Assembly: GCA_027605045.1 (NCBI GenBank)
Contig: JAQFWX010000003.1
Span: 1,240,001 to 1,304,000, forward strand
Length of the DNA: 64,000 bases
Source of the DNA: Phallus indusiatus
Lineage: Eukaryota; Basidiomycota; Agaricomycetes; Phallales; Phallaceae
Direction of reading: 5' to 3'
Position numbers and translations under genes: made by a program
Notes under the pieces: generated by a model
What the model was told of the DNA's origin: nothing
Database searches by the model: none
What the model saw: only the letters and a program-made list of their open reading frames with translations
In this document: positions 23,995 through 37,001 of the stretch, piece by piece
Layout: each line of letters starts with the position of its first letter
Position numbering within the stretch: the first letter of the stretch is position 1

Positions 23995-25438
23995 TCAGCT
24001 GGACCGATTGCTTCCCTCCATTTCAAGCAATTGAGACATGATATCCAAATCCGATGGCGCATTCGTTTGCGGTACCGAAGCACCATTGCCAGCATTGAAT
24101 AAACCAGTCAGCGCAGAAAAATCGACGCTCGTAAGGTTGAATCTCCGTGTTTCTTCCAACAGTCGAAATGCATCTGCGGAAGAATCATTACCTGAGTGCG
24201 ATGTCGGCGGTTCTCCATGAAGCGACATCGATGAATTTTTGAGAGAGCTGTTTTGGCTGGACCCACCCAACAACAGCTTATCTAAATTCTCATCTATATT
24301 TTGCGGTATGGGAATGGTGTTGATGGGGTTATTATCTTGAATAGTTTCGACGGACGTAGCATCCCGGGGGATGGTGGTGCGATCTCCAAACAAGTCCATA
24401 CCATCATAACTTGTATCCATGTCCAGCTCTATAGGTTTGTCTGCGGAATCACCCAATTGAGTCCTTGGGACTGAGTCGGAGGTTAGGTCAATGACGTCTT
24501 TATCTGGCAACGGCACATCTAATTTTGATGATGCAGTGTTATCACTACCCATAGAGAGTTCTGGAATGCTTTGATGGGAAGAATTCATAAACAAGTCAAG
24601 AGTCGGTTCGTTGGCCAGTGCTTTTGCTGTTTTGGGTGCCAATGTTACTGGGCTGGGCGCTCTTGTCAAACCCAAATCCACCGAAACGTCTACCGGTGTG
24701 ACGAAGGAAGGATCTGTATGTGAACTAAGGGAAGATAAATCTAGTTTGAGAGGAAATGCTGGTCGATGCAGCGAGGACAATATGGCGCTTTGCCGTCGAT
24801 TTTGCATAGATAAAACAGGCGGTAAAACATTGCTCAGAGCGGAATCCGTAAGTATAGAGGATTGGCCTATGGGAGATCCTAACAAGGCGGGTGTTGTCGA
24901 GGAAGAAATTGGTTTACGCTGAGCTGCTTCTTCTTCCTCTGCCTTTAGCCGAGTCTTCAAAGCCTTTACATCACGCTGGATGATTGCAATGGAGTGTTGC
25001 TAATTAAGAAAACGTCTCTTTAACAATATTAAAAGCCTTGTTTAACGAACGTACTAGGCGTGTTTCTATCGTGTCACAAATTTGGTCGTATTTCTCAAGG
25101 GAGCGTCCTAACATACGTGCAGTTGAGGCTGGTGGATATGGTGAATAAGTTGCTATTCGCCTGAATTCAAAGTCATGTTCAAAAACTAAGATCGTTAACA
25201 ATATATGATGGACTCACTCTTTTCTTGAATAGGAGTAGAACTGGAACAGCTTTCCTGCGGCAATTGCTATTTCTCTGTATGACGCTTCTAGGGTATCCAA
25301 TTCGGATTGTAATATCACATGTGAAGTTTTTGGAGAAGGCGGGGGTAACATTCTATTAGAAGATACTGCATTTTTCGCTTGTTCCGGTTCAACAGATTGT
25401 ACTGATTTTCGAGGAATCATGCGAGGTTTGGGAGGCAT
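23995..25438 (-). CDS. Hypothetical Ser-rich nuclear-type protein
   Basis: Three exons (25438-25218, 25160-25055, 24999-23995) give 443 residues. The N-terminus is basic and proline-rich (MPPKPRMIPRKS). Residues about 45-150 form predicted helices (LQSELDTLEASYREIAIAAG, ARMLGRSLEKYDQICDTIET, IIQRDVKALKTRLKAEEEE), the last likely coiled coil. The remaining two thirds are Ser/Asp/Pro-rich and low complexity, ending DIMSQLLEME. The architecture (helical bundle plus disordered tail) is reminiscent of a Mediator tail subunit, but I cannot support that assignment from motifs. ATG at 25438 is preferred over an upstream in-frame TTG. Confidence 0.65.
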
Positions 25439-25616
25439 GAGGGGCGAGAACAAGGAGCTCAATCACGCTGATTACATAATACGAAGGCTGAAAAGTGCCT
25501 CTGCGTTTTTATTTTGCCATCAATAGTCAATGAGCATGTAATGAATGCATACAAGGTGAAACTGCATAGATAACATGTAGCAACAACCGCAATATGAAGA
25601 ATATAAGAATGAAAGC

Positions 25617-26159
25617 TTAACGGTAACTGAGTTGAAGAGTCAGTGAGAAGTAAGTATAAAACCACACGGTATAACATTGACGAACCTCTTTTGCCGTCTT
25701 GCACGGGCACCTTGACCACCAAACTTCTTTGGTTCCATGCGTCGTGGATCAGCGATTAAGAGAGTTCGGTCGTAAGCAATCAATGCTTTTTTCAATTCAA
25801 GGGCGCTGTAGGCGTCGAAGTATTTAGCATAATAAGCCACGATTGCTTTCGAGATGGCCTGGCGAATAGCATAAATTTGTGAAACATGGCCGCCACCTTT
25901 TACTCGGACACGAATGTCGACAGATTCGAACTTGTCTTCTCCTAACACTAGAATAGGCTCGTAGATCTTATACCGCAGAATTTCGGGTTGGACGAGGTTA
26001 ATAGGTGACCCATTCACTCGAATCATCCCTTTGCCCTCTTTGGCATGAGCAACTGCCGTAGCAGTCTAAAATGAATTGTTATGAGAACTCCTAAAGCCTT
26101 CAGTAAATACTCCCACTAACCTTCTTTTTTCCAAAGGTTTGTACCGCGTTAGACGACAT
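25617..26159 (-). CDS. RPS16: 40S ribosomal protein S16 (uS9)
   Basis: Small-subunit protein whose C-terminal tail contacts P-site tRNA. Three exons (26159-26121, 26065-25686, 25626-25617) give 142 residues: [61 protein letters not shown] and the invariant end [10 protein letters not shown]...QKSYR. The last exon is 10 nt and supplies the terminal SYR and stop; without it the frame would run into non-conserved sequence. Divergent from the mitochondrial uL4 gene. Confidence 0.97.
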
Positions 26160-26483
26160 GGGGAATTTGGTTATTATATTGTATTATGACCTGCAGGAAT
26201 GGGTTTAAAAAAAGTTGGTCAAAATCAAAACGGATAAGTTAAATGCTAGGGAGTGTCCATCCGAGATTGTCAACATGAATCCATCCGACCCGCAACATTT
26301 ACTGGACTCTTTTCACCGAGCAATCACATAAAGCTCCCACATCCCTTCAAATCGTTTGTATAGAAAGATTGAAAACTTACCTCAAAATTGCTTGAGGCGT
26401 CGAAGAGTTGGTGTACGCGCTGCTGTCTGCGGACTTCCAAAAACGATAATTCCACATAGACGCCCGGCGGTCCAAACGCTTTC
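26160..26483. promoter_or_regulatory. Divergent promoter, RPS16 and mitochondrial uL4
   Basis: 324 bp between the two start codons, both ribosomal-protein genes (cytosolic and mitochondrial). No motif recognised with confidence; short TATA-like stretches occur near 26175. Confidence 0.45.
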
Positions 26484-27409
26484 ATGCTTCAACGGCTGGG
26501 TCTTCAGCTGCAACACAATGTACGTTGATGACCTTCAATACATGAGGTATACTTTACGTTGAATTGATTAGGTTGTACGTCGCTGTTTCCGCCCTTTCGG
26601 TACATCTGTAATCTCTTCCACGGGATTTTCAATCCAGCCCTCCTTAACGGACACCTTACCATTCGGTATGTGTCGGAATTACTTTTTCAGAAAGTTTTAT
26701 TTCACATTATTTATTACGAAATAAAGCCCCCCAACCCGTTTATATCAGTTTATCTTCGTTATTACCCGATTCATCGAGTACCGGTGATGTTGCAATGTTA
26801 TCGCCTCACGTATTTCGACATCCTATCCGTCGAGACATACTCCACCTTTGTGTAAATCACTACTTAGATGGTCAGCGCCAAGGAACAGCAGCGACAAAAT
26901 CTCGAGCCGAAGTCAGAGGGTCAGGTCGCAAGATCAGGCAGCAAAAAGGGTCAGGCAAAGCCCGTCTTGGTGACGGCCAGTCCCCGATGCTTCGTGGAGG
27001 TGGACATGCTTTTGCAAAGAAAGCTCGAGATTTTAGCACAAAACTCCCTCGCAAAGTTATGCAAATGGGCATGCGTGTCTTGTTGAGCGCAAAGGTGCGA
27101 GAAAATAATCTGGGTGTGGTTGAAGTTTTGGATTGGCCCAGTGCAAAAACGAGCGAGCTAGGAAAGAGAATTCGTTCTCTGGGTTGGCAAAGAACGCTGC
27201 TAATTACGGGAGCCGACACCGTTCCAGAAACACTGCTGCGAGCTAGTCGCGCTCTGGAAGATATTGCGACAGTTACTGCAGCGGACTTGAATATTCACCA
27301 GGGTTTGAAGTGGGATCGTCTGGTTTTGGATATCGCGGCAATTGACTTCTTCGAACGGTCATTGGGGACACGAGATTTAGAGGGTGTAGTTCGACCAGAA
27401 CAGCATTAG
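26484..27409 (+). CDS. Mitochondrial ribosomal protein uL4m
   Basis: Large-subunit mitoribosomal protein lining the exit tunnel. Three exons (26484-26519, 26572-26665, 26727-27409) give 270 residues. The basic N-terminus MLQRLGLQLQHNVVRRCFR is a presequence. Core motifs: PIRRDILHLCVNHY, RQGTAATKSRAEVRGSGRK, GSGKARLGDGQSPMLRGGGH (loop), FSTKLPRKVMQMGMRVLLSA. The start in a 36-nt exon is chosen because it splices in phase to VVRRCFRPFG. Ortholog of yeast YML6/MRPL4. Confidence 0.92.
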
Positions 27410-27767
27410 CATTTTCTGTAATACCTTGTGCAGGAGTTGGCAGATGAATAGAATAGGTGCTCTCAGACTAATAATCAATCATTTGCAGTGCATGCGTAAA
27501 AGCAATTCCTCGTGACCACAATCTCTCTATCTGCACACATCTCTATTAAGCTGGTCACAAACTCTTTCTTTTTTGGATTGAGGTTGCAATCCCTCTGAAA
27601 TTAGCTAGGACTCTGGAGGATAACCTATGTCCACTGACCGGGACCTGTCGTCCATCCTTATATAAATAGCACGTGACTTCGCGTGACATAACGTAAAGTT
27701 TTAACTATTGAGCTCGACGCGTCCTTCCTAGTCCAACCCTATATCTATATCTATTATCAATCGCATC
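27410..27767 (+). promoter_or_regulatory. RAD51 promoter with TATA box and MluI cell-cycle box
   Basis: Intergenic between uL4m and RAD51. A TATA-like TATATAAATA lies at 27659-27668, followed by CACGTGAC (E-box) at 27669-27676. ACGCGT at 27717-27722, 46 bp before the RAD51 ATG, matches the MluI cell-cycle box bound by MBF in yeasts, where it drives G1/S expression of replication and repair genes. Function here is inference. Confidence 0.55.
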
Positions 27768-29206
27768 ATGTCGCAGCCCATCAACACGCAAAGAGATCAA
27801 CAGGATCAACAGGAGGATGAGCTAGCATGTGGTCCCATTCCCATTGCTAAATTAGAGGTCGGTCAATCTTCGTGACTGCTGTTCAGCGAGTTGTTAAACT
27901 CGTCTTTTAGGAGTTTGGTATTGCTCCGCAGGATATAAAGAAACTCGTGGAGGCTGGTCATCACACGATTGAATCTGTAGCATACACAGCAAAGAAGAAC
28001 CTTATCTCCATCAGAGGTATCTCGGACGCTAAAGCGGATAAAATTCTCGCGGAAGGTTGCTTTTCAACGTCTATATGAAAATATGCAGGACTTACATTAT
28101 CATGGATCTAGCACAGAAGATTATTCCCTTAGGTTTTCAAAGTGCTACAGAGGTACATGCGCGAAGGTCCGAGCTGGTATGCATTACGACAGGCTCAAAA
28201 CAACTCGACACCCTTTTAGGAGGTACTATTCATCACTGAACGATTGGGGGAGAAGTGAGACTGACGGCACCAAAACAGGTGGAGTTGAGACAGGTGCTAT
28301 AACTGAGCTGTTTGGGGAGTTTAGGACAGGGAAATCTCAAATATGCCACACGTTGGCCGTAACGTGCCAAGTACGCAGCGCATATTATTGCAAGCCGTAC
28401 ATTTCTCCTCGCTGATGTAAGATAAAAGCTTCCTGTAACGATGGGTGGGGGTGAAGGGAAATGCTTGTATATTGATACGGAGGGCACTTTCCGTCCAGTG
28501 CGATTACTGGCCGTTGCTGAACGATATGGGCTAAATGGAGAAGAAGTCCTCGACAACGTAGCCTATGCCCGAGCCTACAACGCAGATCATCAAAACCAAT
28601 TGCTCGTATCTGCCAGTGCTCTTATGGCTGAATCAAGGTAAGTGCTTGTGATTCCTTGCGTCAAGTTGCGTGACTGAAAGATTGACCTGGTTGGAGATTT
28701 GCTCTATTGATTGTAGACTCGTGCACGGCGTTATATAGAACCGACTTTAATGGTCGTGGAGAACTCTCGGCTAGGCAGGGTCATTTAGCTAAATTTCTAC
28801 GTACTTTGATGAGACTAGCAGACGAGGTATGCAGGTACTATTGATAAACCAGAGTGTTCAAAATAACTAACTTGTTCTACGCTATAGTATGGTGTGGCGG
28901 TCGTCGTCACCAATCAGGTTATGTCGTCTCCCGATGCTTCTGCTGGTATGTATGCGGCCAACGAGAAAAAACCCATTGGTGGAAATATTATGGCGCATGC
29001 ATCGACAACACGGTGCGTAACTCGGGTGACTTAAGAATCAGGATATCTAATCAATTCACCCAAGCCTTCAATTGAAAAAAGGTCGAGGAAATACTCGTAT
29101 ATGCAAAGTCTATGATTCGCCTTGTTTACCAGAAAGTGAAGCTCAGTTTGCCATACTCAGCAACGGCATTGGGGACCCTGAAGCAGATGCAGTGACAGTT
29201 TCATAG
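27768..29206 (+). CDS. RAD51: Rad51 recombinase
   Basis: RecA-family ATPase forming nucleoprotein filaments for homology search and strand exchange. Eight exons (27768-27857, 27911-28055, 28112-28222, 28279-28370, 28429-28637, 28697-28826, 28888-29012, 29065-29206) give 347 residues. N-terminal helix-hairpin-helix domain ([31 protein letters not shown]), [16 protein letters not shown], Walker [29 protein letters not shown], Walker [16 protein letters not shown] loops around GRGELSARQ and [20 protein letters not shown] and the end [19 protein letters not shown]. Confidence 0.98.
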
Positions 29207-29312
29207 TTTATATACCGTCTCCAAATTACTCTAAATATTCTAATACAACAGTGGTTGAACACCCTACTACAAAACAACAAATGAGTCTAGATGCGAGTTT
29301 TTTTTTTTGACC

Positions 29313-30763
29313 TCAAGCCAAAAGTCTGGTAAGGATGTTTGCACGAGTGTGGTTAATACGCTCTTGTAATTCTTCTATGTCCCTCCTGGTGACATTCGCT
29401 ATATCAGTCATCAAATAGGCGACGTCTCCTTTAGAATCGGAGTACTGTTTCTCCACGTTGAAAGATGATAAAATCTCGTTGACTTCGCGCAAAACACCTG
29501 GCTGGTTTTTGTGGACGTAGCAGACACGAATATATTGGCGTTGTTCAGCCAATATGGCCCGCAGGTCAACTTCGGGGAAGTTGACAGAACCGATGGTAGA
29601 ACCAGCATTTAGGTAGCGAATCAAGGAGGTTGAAACTTCCTCTCCGATCATCTTCTGTGCTTCTTCGGTTGATCCACCGATGTGCGGTGTCAGGATGACA
29701 TTTTTTAGTGACCTTAGTGTTGAAGCAAATGAATTCAACTGGTCGTCAAACGGTTGACCATTGCCGCCTGGTTCTGCTGGGTAAACATCTATAGCCGCAC
29801 CCGCTAAATGACCGTCTTTTAAGGCTTCGATAAGGGCGGGGATGTCCACAACGCGACCGCGAGCATTGTTGATCAAGTATGATCCTTTCCGCATTTTCGC
29901 CAATTGAGGTTTGCTTATCATATTTACGGTCTCGGGCAATTCTGGAACATGCAGGGTGACAAAGTCCGAAGCGCCCAGAAGTGCGTCAAGGGTGTCGATC
30001 TGTTGTGCAGAACCAAGAGGCATGAGGTTGACCACGTCAAAAAACAAAACTCGCATCCCGAAGGACTCAGCAAGGACGGATAGTTGAGATCCAATATGAC
30101 CGTAACCAATAATACCGAGGGTTTTTCCGCGAACTTCCCAGCAGTTTTTAGATACCTTGTTCCACACACCGTCCTTCATCTCGCGAGCACGATCGAACAA
30201 TTGGCGAGAAAGAGCGATAATCTCGCATATAACCAATTCTGCAACCGAGCGAGAGTTGGAGAACGGTGAGTTAAACACTGGAATGCCGGCTTTGGCAGCC
30301 GTTAAAAGATCGACCTGATTGGTCCCAATGCAAAAGCAACCAATGACAAGCAGCTGTATATGAAACCATCAGCAAGGTCGACTGAGTAAGGCCGAAAGTC
30401 TCTTGCCTTTGAGGCGGCCTTAATTACTCGCTCAGTGATCTTAGTCTTGCTCCGAATGCCAATAGCATGATATTGGCCAATCTTCTCTACCAGTTCGTCT
30501 TCTGTCCATGCCTTGGTGAAGTGGTCTACTTGGAATCCCTGTTCCTTGAAGGCATTGACGGCCCCTTGGCTGATATTCTCCAGTAGCAGCAGTTTAAGTT
30601 CGTCTGTCGAGACCGGATGTAGAACTTTGGACTGTCTGACTAGATCAGACGGCTCATAACGAGAACGGAAGCTGGGTGACAGCGGCGAGATAGAGACAGC
30701 ACCAGGATGGTAATCGACGGACGCTGTATTCGTGGTCGGCCTTGGGATAGGGATACTGTGCAT
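29313..30763 (-). CDS. SER3: D-3-phosphoglycerate dehydrogenase
   Basis: First enzyme of serine synthesis from glycolytic 3-phosphoglycerate, NAD-dependent and usually serine-inhibited. Two exons (30763-30407, 30353-29313) give 465 residues. Domains: a ~50-residue N-terminal extension, substrate-binding half (LLLLENISQGAVNAFKEQG, IGIRSKTKITE), IGCFCIGTNQVDL, the NAD fold GIIGYGHIGSQLSVLAESFG, NNARGRVVDIPAL, catalytic LTPHIGGSTEEAQ and a C-terminal ACT domain (VCYVHKNQPGVLREVNEIL). The single intron (30406-30354) has a GC donor (AAG|GCAAGA), required to join KAASK to LLVIGCFC. Confidence 0.96.
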
Positions 30764-30970
30764 GCTGGTAAATTACAAGAAGTGACTCGATGAAATTGAA
30801 CCTTTTATGAATTTACATAATTCGAACTTGTGCCCAGGCTTAACCAGTTGTGACTGGGGCGTTGTGACAGCCGAAATCATGATTCATGACATGCATGACA
30901 CGTTAAGCTACTTAATTTCGAATTTATATTTCATATTATTTACCAAAAGTACAGTGTGTATTCACATTTA

Positions 30971-33034
<2,064 letters not shown>

Positions 33035-33262
33035 GTTTTTTTCAATTAGGCGTATTAGTTAGATGATAGTAGTAACGCAAACTCGAGCTTGTGGTGGTGA
33101 CTAGAGACTCTTGTCGAAACCACTCAGGTGAGATTATGTAAGATGTATAGTTTATTCCTATGGGCGAATTTTGTAGACATGGGAGGGACATGGATATGGC
33201 AATATATCATGACAATGAAAAATCGCATAATAGTAGACAGGTACATAAACAGAGGTTCCATT

Positions 33263-33969
33263 CTACTCCTTAGGAGCTTCCTGCTCAACAACAATGATGG
33301 CTCGGCGTTTTTCAGCCAACCGTGCCGCCCGACGTTCACGAGCAGCCTGCACAGATAAATTAGATCGAAATATACAGATGTAAATCAAGAATAAGCACCT
33401 TATTTTTAACACGTCTAGCTTCCATTTGGTCGGTAAGAACCTTTGTTCTTGTCTTTTCAGCCTTGGCTTTGTGAATGTATTCCATTAGGACACGTTTGTT
33501 CTTGAAGACGTTTCCCTTCGATTTTTGGTACAATGAGTGATATCTTTGGGGAACGACATTAAGCGTCAACAATTGGCAACCTCGTAAAGAAGTGTTTCTT
33601 TGTTTTTGCTCACAAGTGTTTATCGATTTTACCGGCTTCACGGTATTTTCTTAAGAGTCGACGCAACACTCGCTGACGACGCATCCATAATACTTTGGTT
33701 GGCATACGAGCCTCAGCTGTACCTTTCCTTTTACCTGGTCCGGTGTGACGACCTTTACGTTTAGCGGCAAGTAGATCGCGGGTCCGGGCGCGAGAGTGAA
33801 CAACGCAGGGTTTGACAATAATTCGACCGTCTTTGATGAGTTTTCTGACATGATTGCGAGAGTTAGCAGTGCCAATTTCAGCCTGTTCGGCAGGATCGAG
33901 CCATATTTTTCGCTGGCCAACACCAGCAACTGAAGCGGCAAGGCGCTTTTGAGAACGGAGATTGACCAT
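33263..33969 (-). CDS. RPL19: 60S ribosomal protein L19 (eL19)
   Basis: Large-subunit protein forming the inter-subunit bridge with its long C-terminal helix. Three exons (33969-33614, 33543-33399, 33346-33263) give 194 residues: [88 protein letters not shown], then [20 protein letters not shown] and a basic tail. The start codon follows a 3' splice site (TTATAG at about 33980), so a 5' untranslated intron is likely; its donor may be the ATG|GTAAGT at 34377, which would add four residues (MLV-M) if that ATG were used. Confidence 0.97.
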
Positions 33970-34744
33970 GACCAGCTATAAGAAAAAAATGACAAAGTGA
34001 GACTACTGATATACCCGATAGACCGGGAGGAGATGGTGACCTACTCGTGGTGGTGGTGGTTGTTGTTGTGGTCGGTGATGAGATGAGAGTACGGGCTATG
34101 CTGAGGTAAGACTGTACAGTTTTACAAGTCCGAATGGGACACTGTGGGTGTTCGGTCGAGAGAGAGAGGAGTGGGAAAAAAAGTGATTACATAATCCAAC
34201 GCCATGCGTGTGAAATAAGCCATGTCATTGCACCGTGTCTCGTGTGCAACCAGATCCAATCAGGCTGCGACCTGAAAGAAACGGCGGGTCGCAATGTCCG
34301 ACATATAAGGCTTACGGGAAAAATAGAACAACAACGTGTTGACTTGCCAAATCTGACTGATTTCATGTACTTACCATGGCAGTTTTAAGCGGAGAACTAA
34401 ATTCGAGACTTTTAAAAGGGAGTTTGAAAAATTGGGCACCTCGTTCGTTATCCACTTTGTTCTCGCCCGCCTCAGGTGATTATTCCTGCCCGCTGCTCTT
34501 TGCCGTGGGCTTGGGTTATCTCGAAGGCCTCTAGGCCGCGCACCCTCATTTCTCTGAGATCCCGTCAAGTCTTATTTCCCCCCTCATTAACCCAGTACAC
34601 GCACCTGAAGCATGGCTCTGTGAATTTCTTCTCCAAATCACTTTCGCACCGCTTTTCACGTGTGGTGTCCTTGCTTTTCTCTCTTTCTTTCCATCGTCTC
34701 AACTTTATCTTCACCCCTCACATTCACCGATTATATCTTCGAAC
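33970..34744. other. Intergenic between RPL19 and the HAL-type kinase
   Basis: 775 bp holding both 5' regions. The right half (34640-34740) is strongly pyrimidine-rich on the plus strand, typical of a fungal transcription start region, immediately before the kinase ATG. The left half probably contains the RPL19 leader intron. The short frames here show no coding character. Confidence 0.55.
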
Positions 34745-36446
34745 ATGCCTGAATCAGAAACACAATCCGGCGAAGGCGAGGGCCAAGAAGCTGATAAGCC
34801 CCCGCATGGTGCCTCTACTTCAAACGCTCTAAATACAACTTTTACCAGTGATAATGTTCTTCATCCATCTCTCATTTCAAACGGTGGTGGCAATGTAACA
34901 TCCAATCGTAACGATGTGGCAAAGTCAAGTCCCGTGAAGATCTCAATTCCGGCTGCTACGCAGGTGCCGAAATTAGGTTCCAATACCGGTTATAGCACAC
35001 CATCAACCGCAGAATCTCCCTTCGCATCAGATAGCGAATGGGGCCCTAGCCCGCCCTCAACAAGACCACCAAGTCGTGCTATCAACGCCCATGCAAAGGA
35101 ACATACCCCTGCCACTACCATGCCCTTTGAGGATACTATATGTCCTACTGCTACTGCCCCTTCAGCTGCATCCTCCCGTCCGGGTTCCGTTAAATCGCTC
35201 AAATCCAGCGACGGTGAGGGCAAATTTACTCTCAAGGACTTGTTAGCTTCAACTCCAAAGCTGGCTCGGAAATCGTCGCAGCGCTCCTCTGCAGGCAGCA
35301 GTAAAAAATCAGATTCGGATAGGTCTGACGCAAGCCTGTTAAAGAAGTATGGTGTTTGCGAGCGCGTAGCGATCGGAAAAGGTGCCACCTCTGTTGTTAG
35401 ATTAGCTCACAAATGGGATAGGAGTGAAGAAAAACTGTATGCAGTAAAAGTACGTTTTCCATATATGTTCGACGTCTGTAGAGTCTAATGTATGTGTTTC
35501 CAGGAATTTCGTAAGAGACGGAAGAACGAAACTGAAAAGGAGTATGTGAAGAAATTAACAGCCGAATTTTGTATTTCCTCGACTTTGCACCACGTCAATA
35601 TCGTTGAAACTGTTGATCTTTTACAAGATGAACAGCAACGTTGGTGTGAAGTTATGGAATACTGTCCGGGTGGCGATTTATACGCCGCTATTAAGAAAGG
35701 TGGCATGTCGCCAAGTGAAGTGGAATGCTGTTTTAGACAGATATTAACAGGGGTGGCCTATTTGCATGGCCAGGGTGTAGCCCATCGTGACATCAAACCA
35801 GAAAATCTTTTCTTTGATGCATATGGGCATCTTAAGGTATGCCTAGTTGACCATTTCCACTGTTTGGATGTGGTCTTTAGCTATGTTGTCGCCTAGATCG
35901 GCGATTACGGCGCCTCTACCGTATACCGACTTCCTTGGGAAACCACAGTGCACATGTCTACGGGCTTGTGTGGTAGTGAACCGTATATCGCACCAGAACA
36001 GTTCACCCAAAAGAGTATGATTTGTTAATGCTGTCCTCGTCCTTGTGGAAACTGATTCCTTGCGTCGATTAGCATATGACGCTCGTCTTGTTGATATATG
36101 GGCCTGTGGTATCGTCTATTACTGCCTTCATTTCCAGGAATTGCCCTGGCGTGTTGCGCAATTGTCAGATCCGTTGTATGCAGCCTATGCGGCGGCATGT
36201 GCCAGCTCCTTTTCGAACTGCCCACAAACGATTAGTAATCTCTCCCCCCGACCCTGCCGCTCACTTTTACGCCGCATGTTGGATCCCGACCCAAAGACCC
36301 GTTGTTTGATTGAAGAGGCGATCAAACACCCGTGGATACAAACAATCGAAGTTTGCACAGAAGTGAAAACACCGAGTCATGTACATGTTCATGCCAGGGA
36401 TTCAGTCCGAGCGCACACTGCTCTTGCGAATACGAGCACTCATTAG
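34745..36446 (+). CDS. HAL/NPR-type serine-threonine protein kinase
   Basis: Fungal kinase related to yeast Hal4(Sat4)/Hal5, which stabilise nutrient and potassium transporters at the plasma membrane. Four exons (34745-35449, 35504-35836, 35897-36014, 36073-36446) give 509 residues. The first ~215 are Ser/Pro-rich and disordered. The kinase domain has IGKGATSVVRLAHK (glycine loop), YAVKEFRKRR (ATP Lys), VMEYCPGGDLY (hinge), GVAHRDIKPENLFFD (catalytic loop), GDYGAS in place of DFG, GSEPYIAPEQ (APE) and VDIWACGIVYY. The insertion of LPWETTVHMSTGLCG before APE is typical of this fungal group. The Phe-to-Tyr change in DFG is tolerated in several kinases. Confidence 0.9.
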
Positions 36447-37001
36447 TTCAAGATTTTATTAACCCTGACACCTGGGAGTCGTTTGTGAAGGTTGTATGCT
36501 ACATAATTATGGATCATGTCTTTCTTGTCTTCTTTTTCTCCTGTCTCGAGTTAGCCTTGTACTATTTCTTTTACGCCTGTGTTTCTTAGAGACTGTAATT
36601 GCAACGCTGAATGGAAGCATTACTTTCACCAGAGGAGATAATTCGTCTCAGTAGACAACTTGAAGGTCCGAGTACCAGAAGTTTAAGTCGACTGTGGAGC
36701 ATAATGTGCTGAGGATACCAGCTGCTGTGACTGGCAAGCTAAACATCAATCAAATCTTGCTATTATTACACCTTTGAAATTATATATTAATGCGAATTAG
36801 AAATCAAAACTGGTCGAGAACTGACAGGATTTAGAGGCTGAGAGAAATTGCTTAGCTTACATAACCAAACTTCTCCTCGTCTCGCAATCTCCTGTAACGA
36901 CTGAACCGCGAGGTTCCCTGCGTGTCGACGTGATTATCTAGAAATAGCTGGCCACGTTATAAAGGTGTCAACCGGTATGTGTTTTGTCTTTTTGTTTTCA
37001 A
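36447..37001. other. Intergenic upstream of the dynein tail gene
   Basis: 555 bp between the kinase stop and the first plausible dynein ATG. No gene, repeat or RNA recognised. A pyrimidine-rich stretch near 36870-36890 could mark the dhc1 transcription start. Confidence 0.5.
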
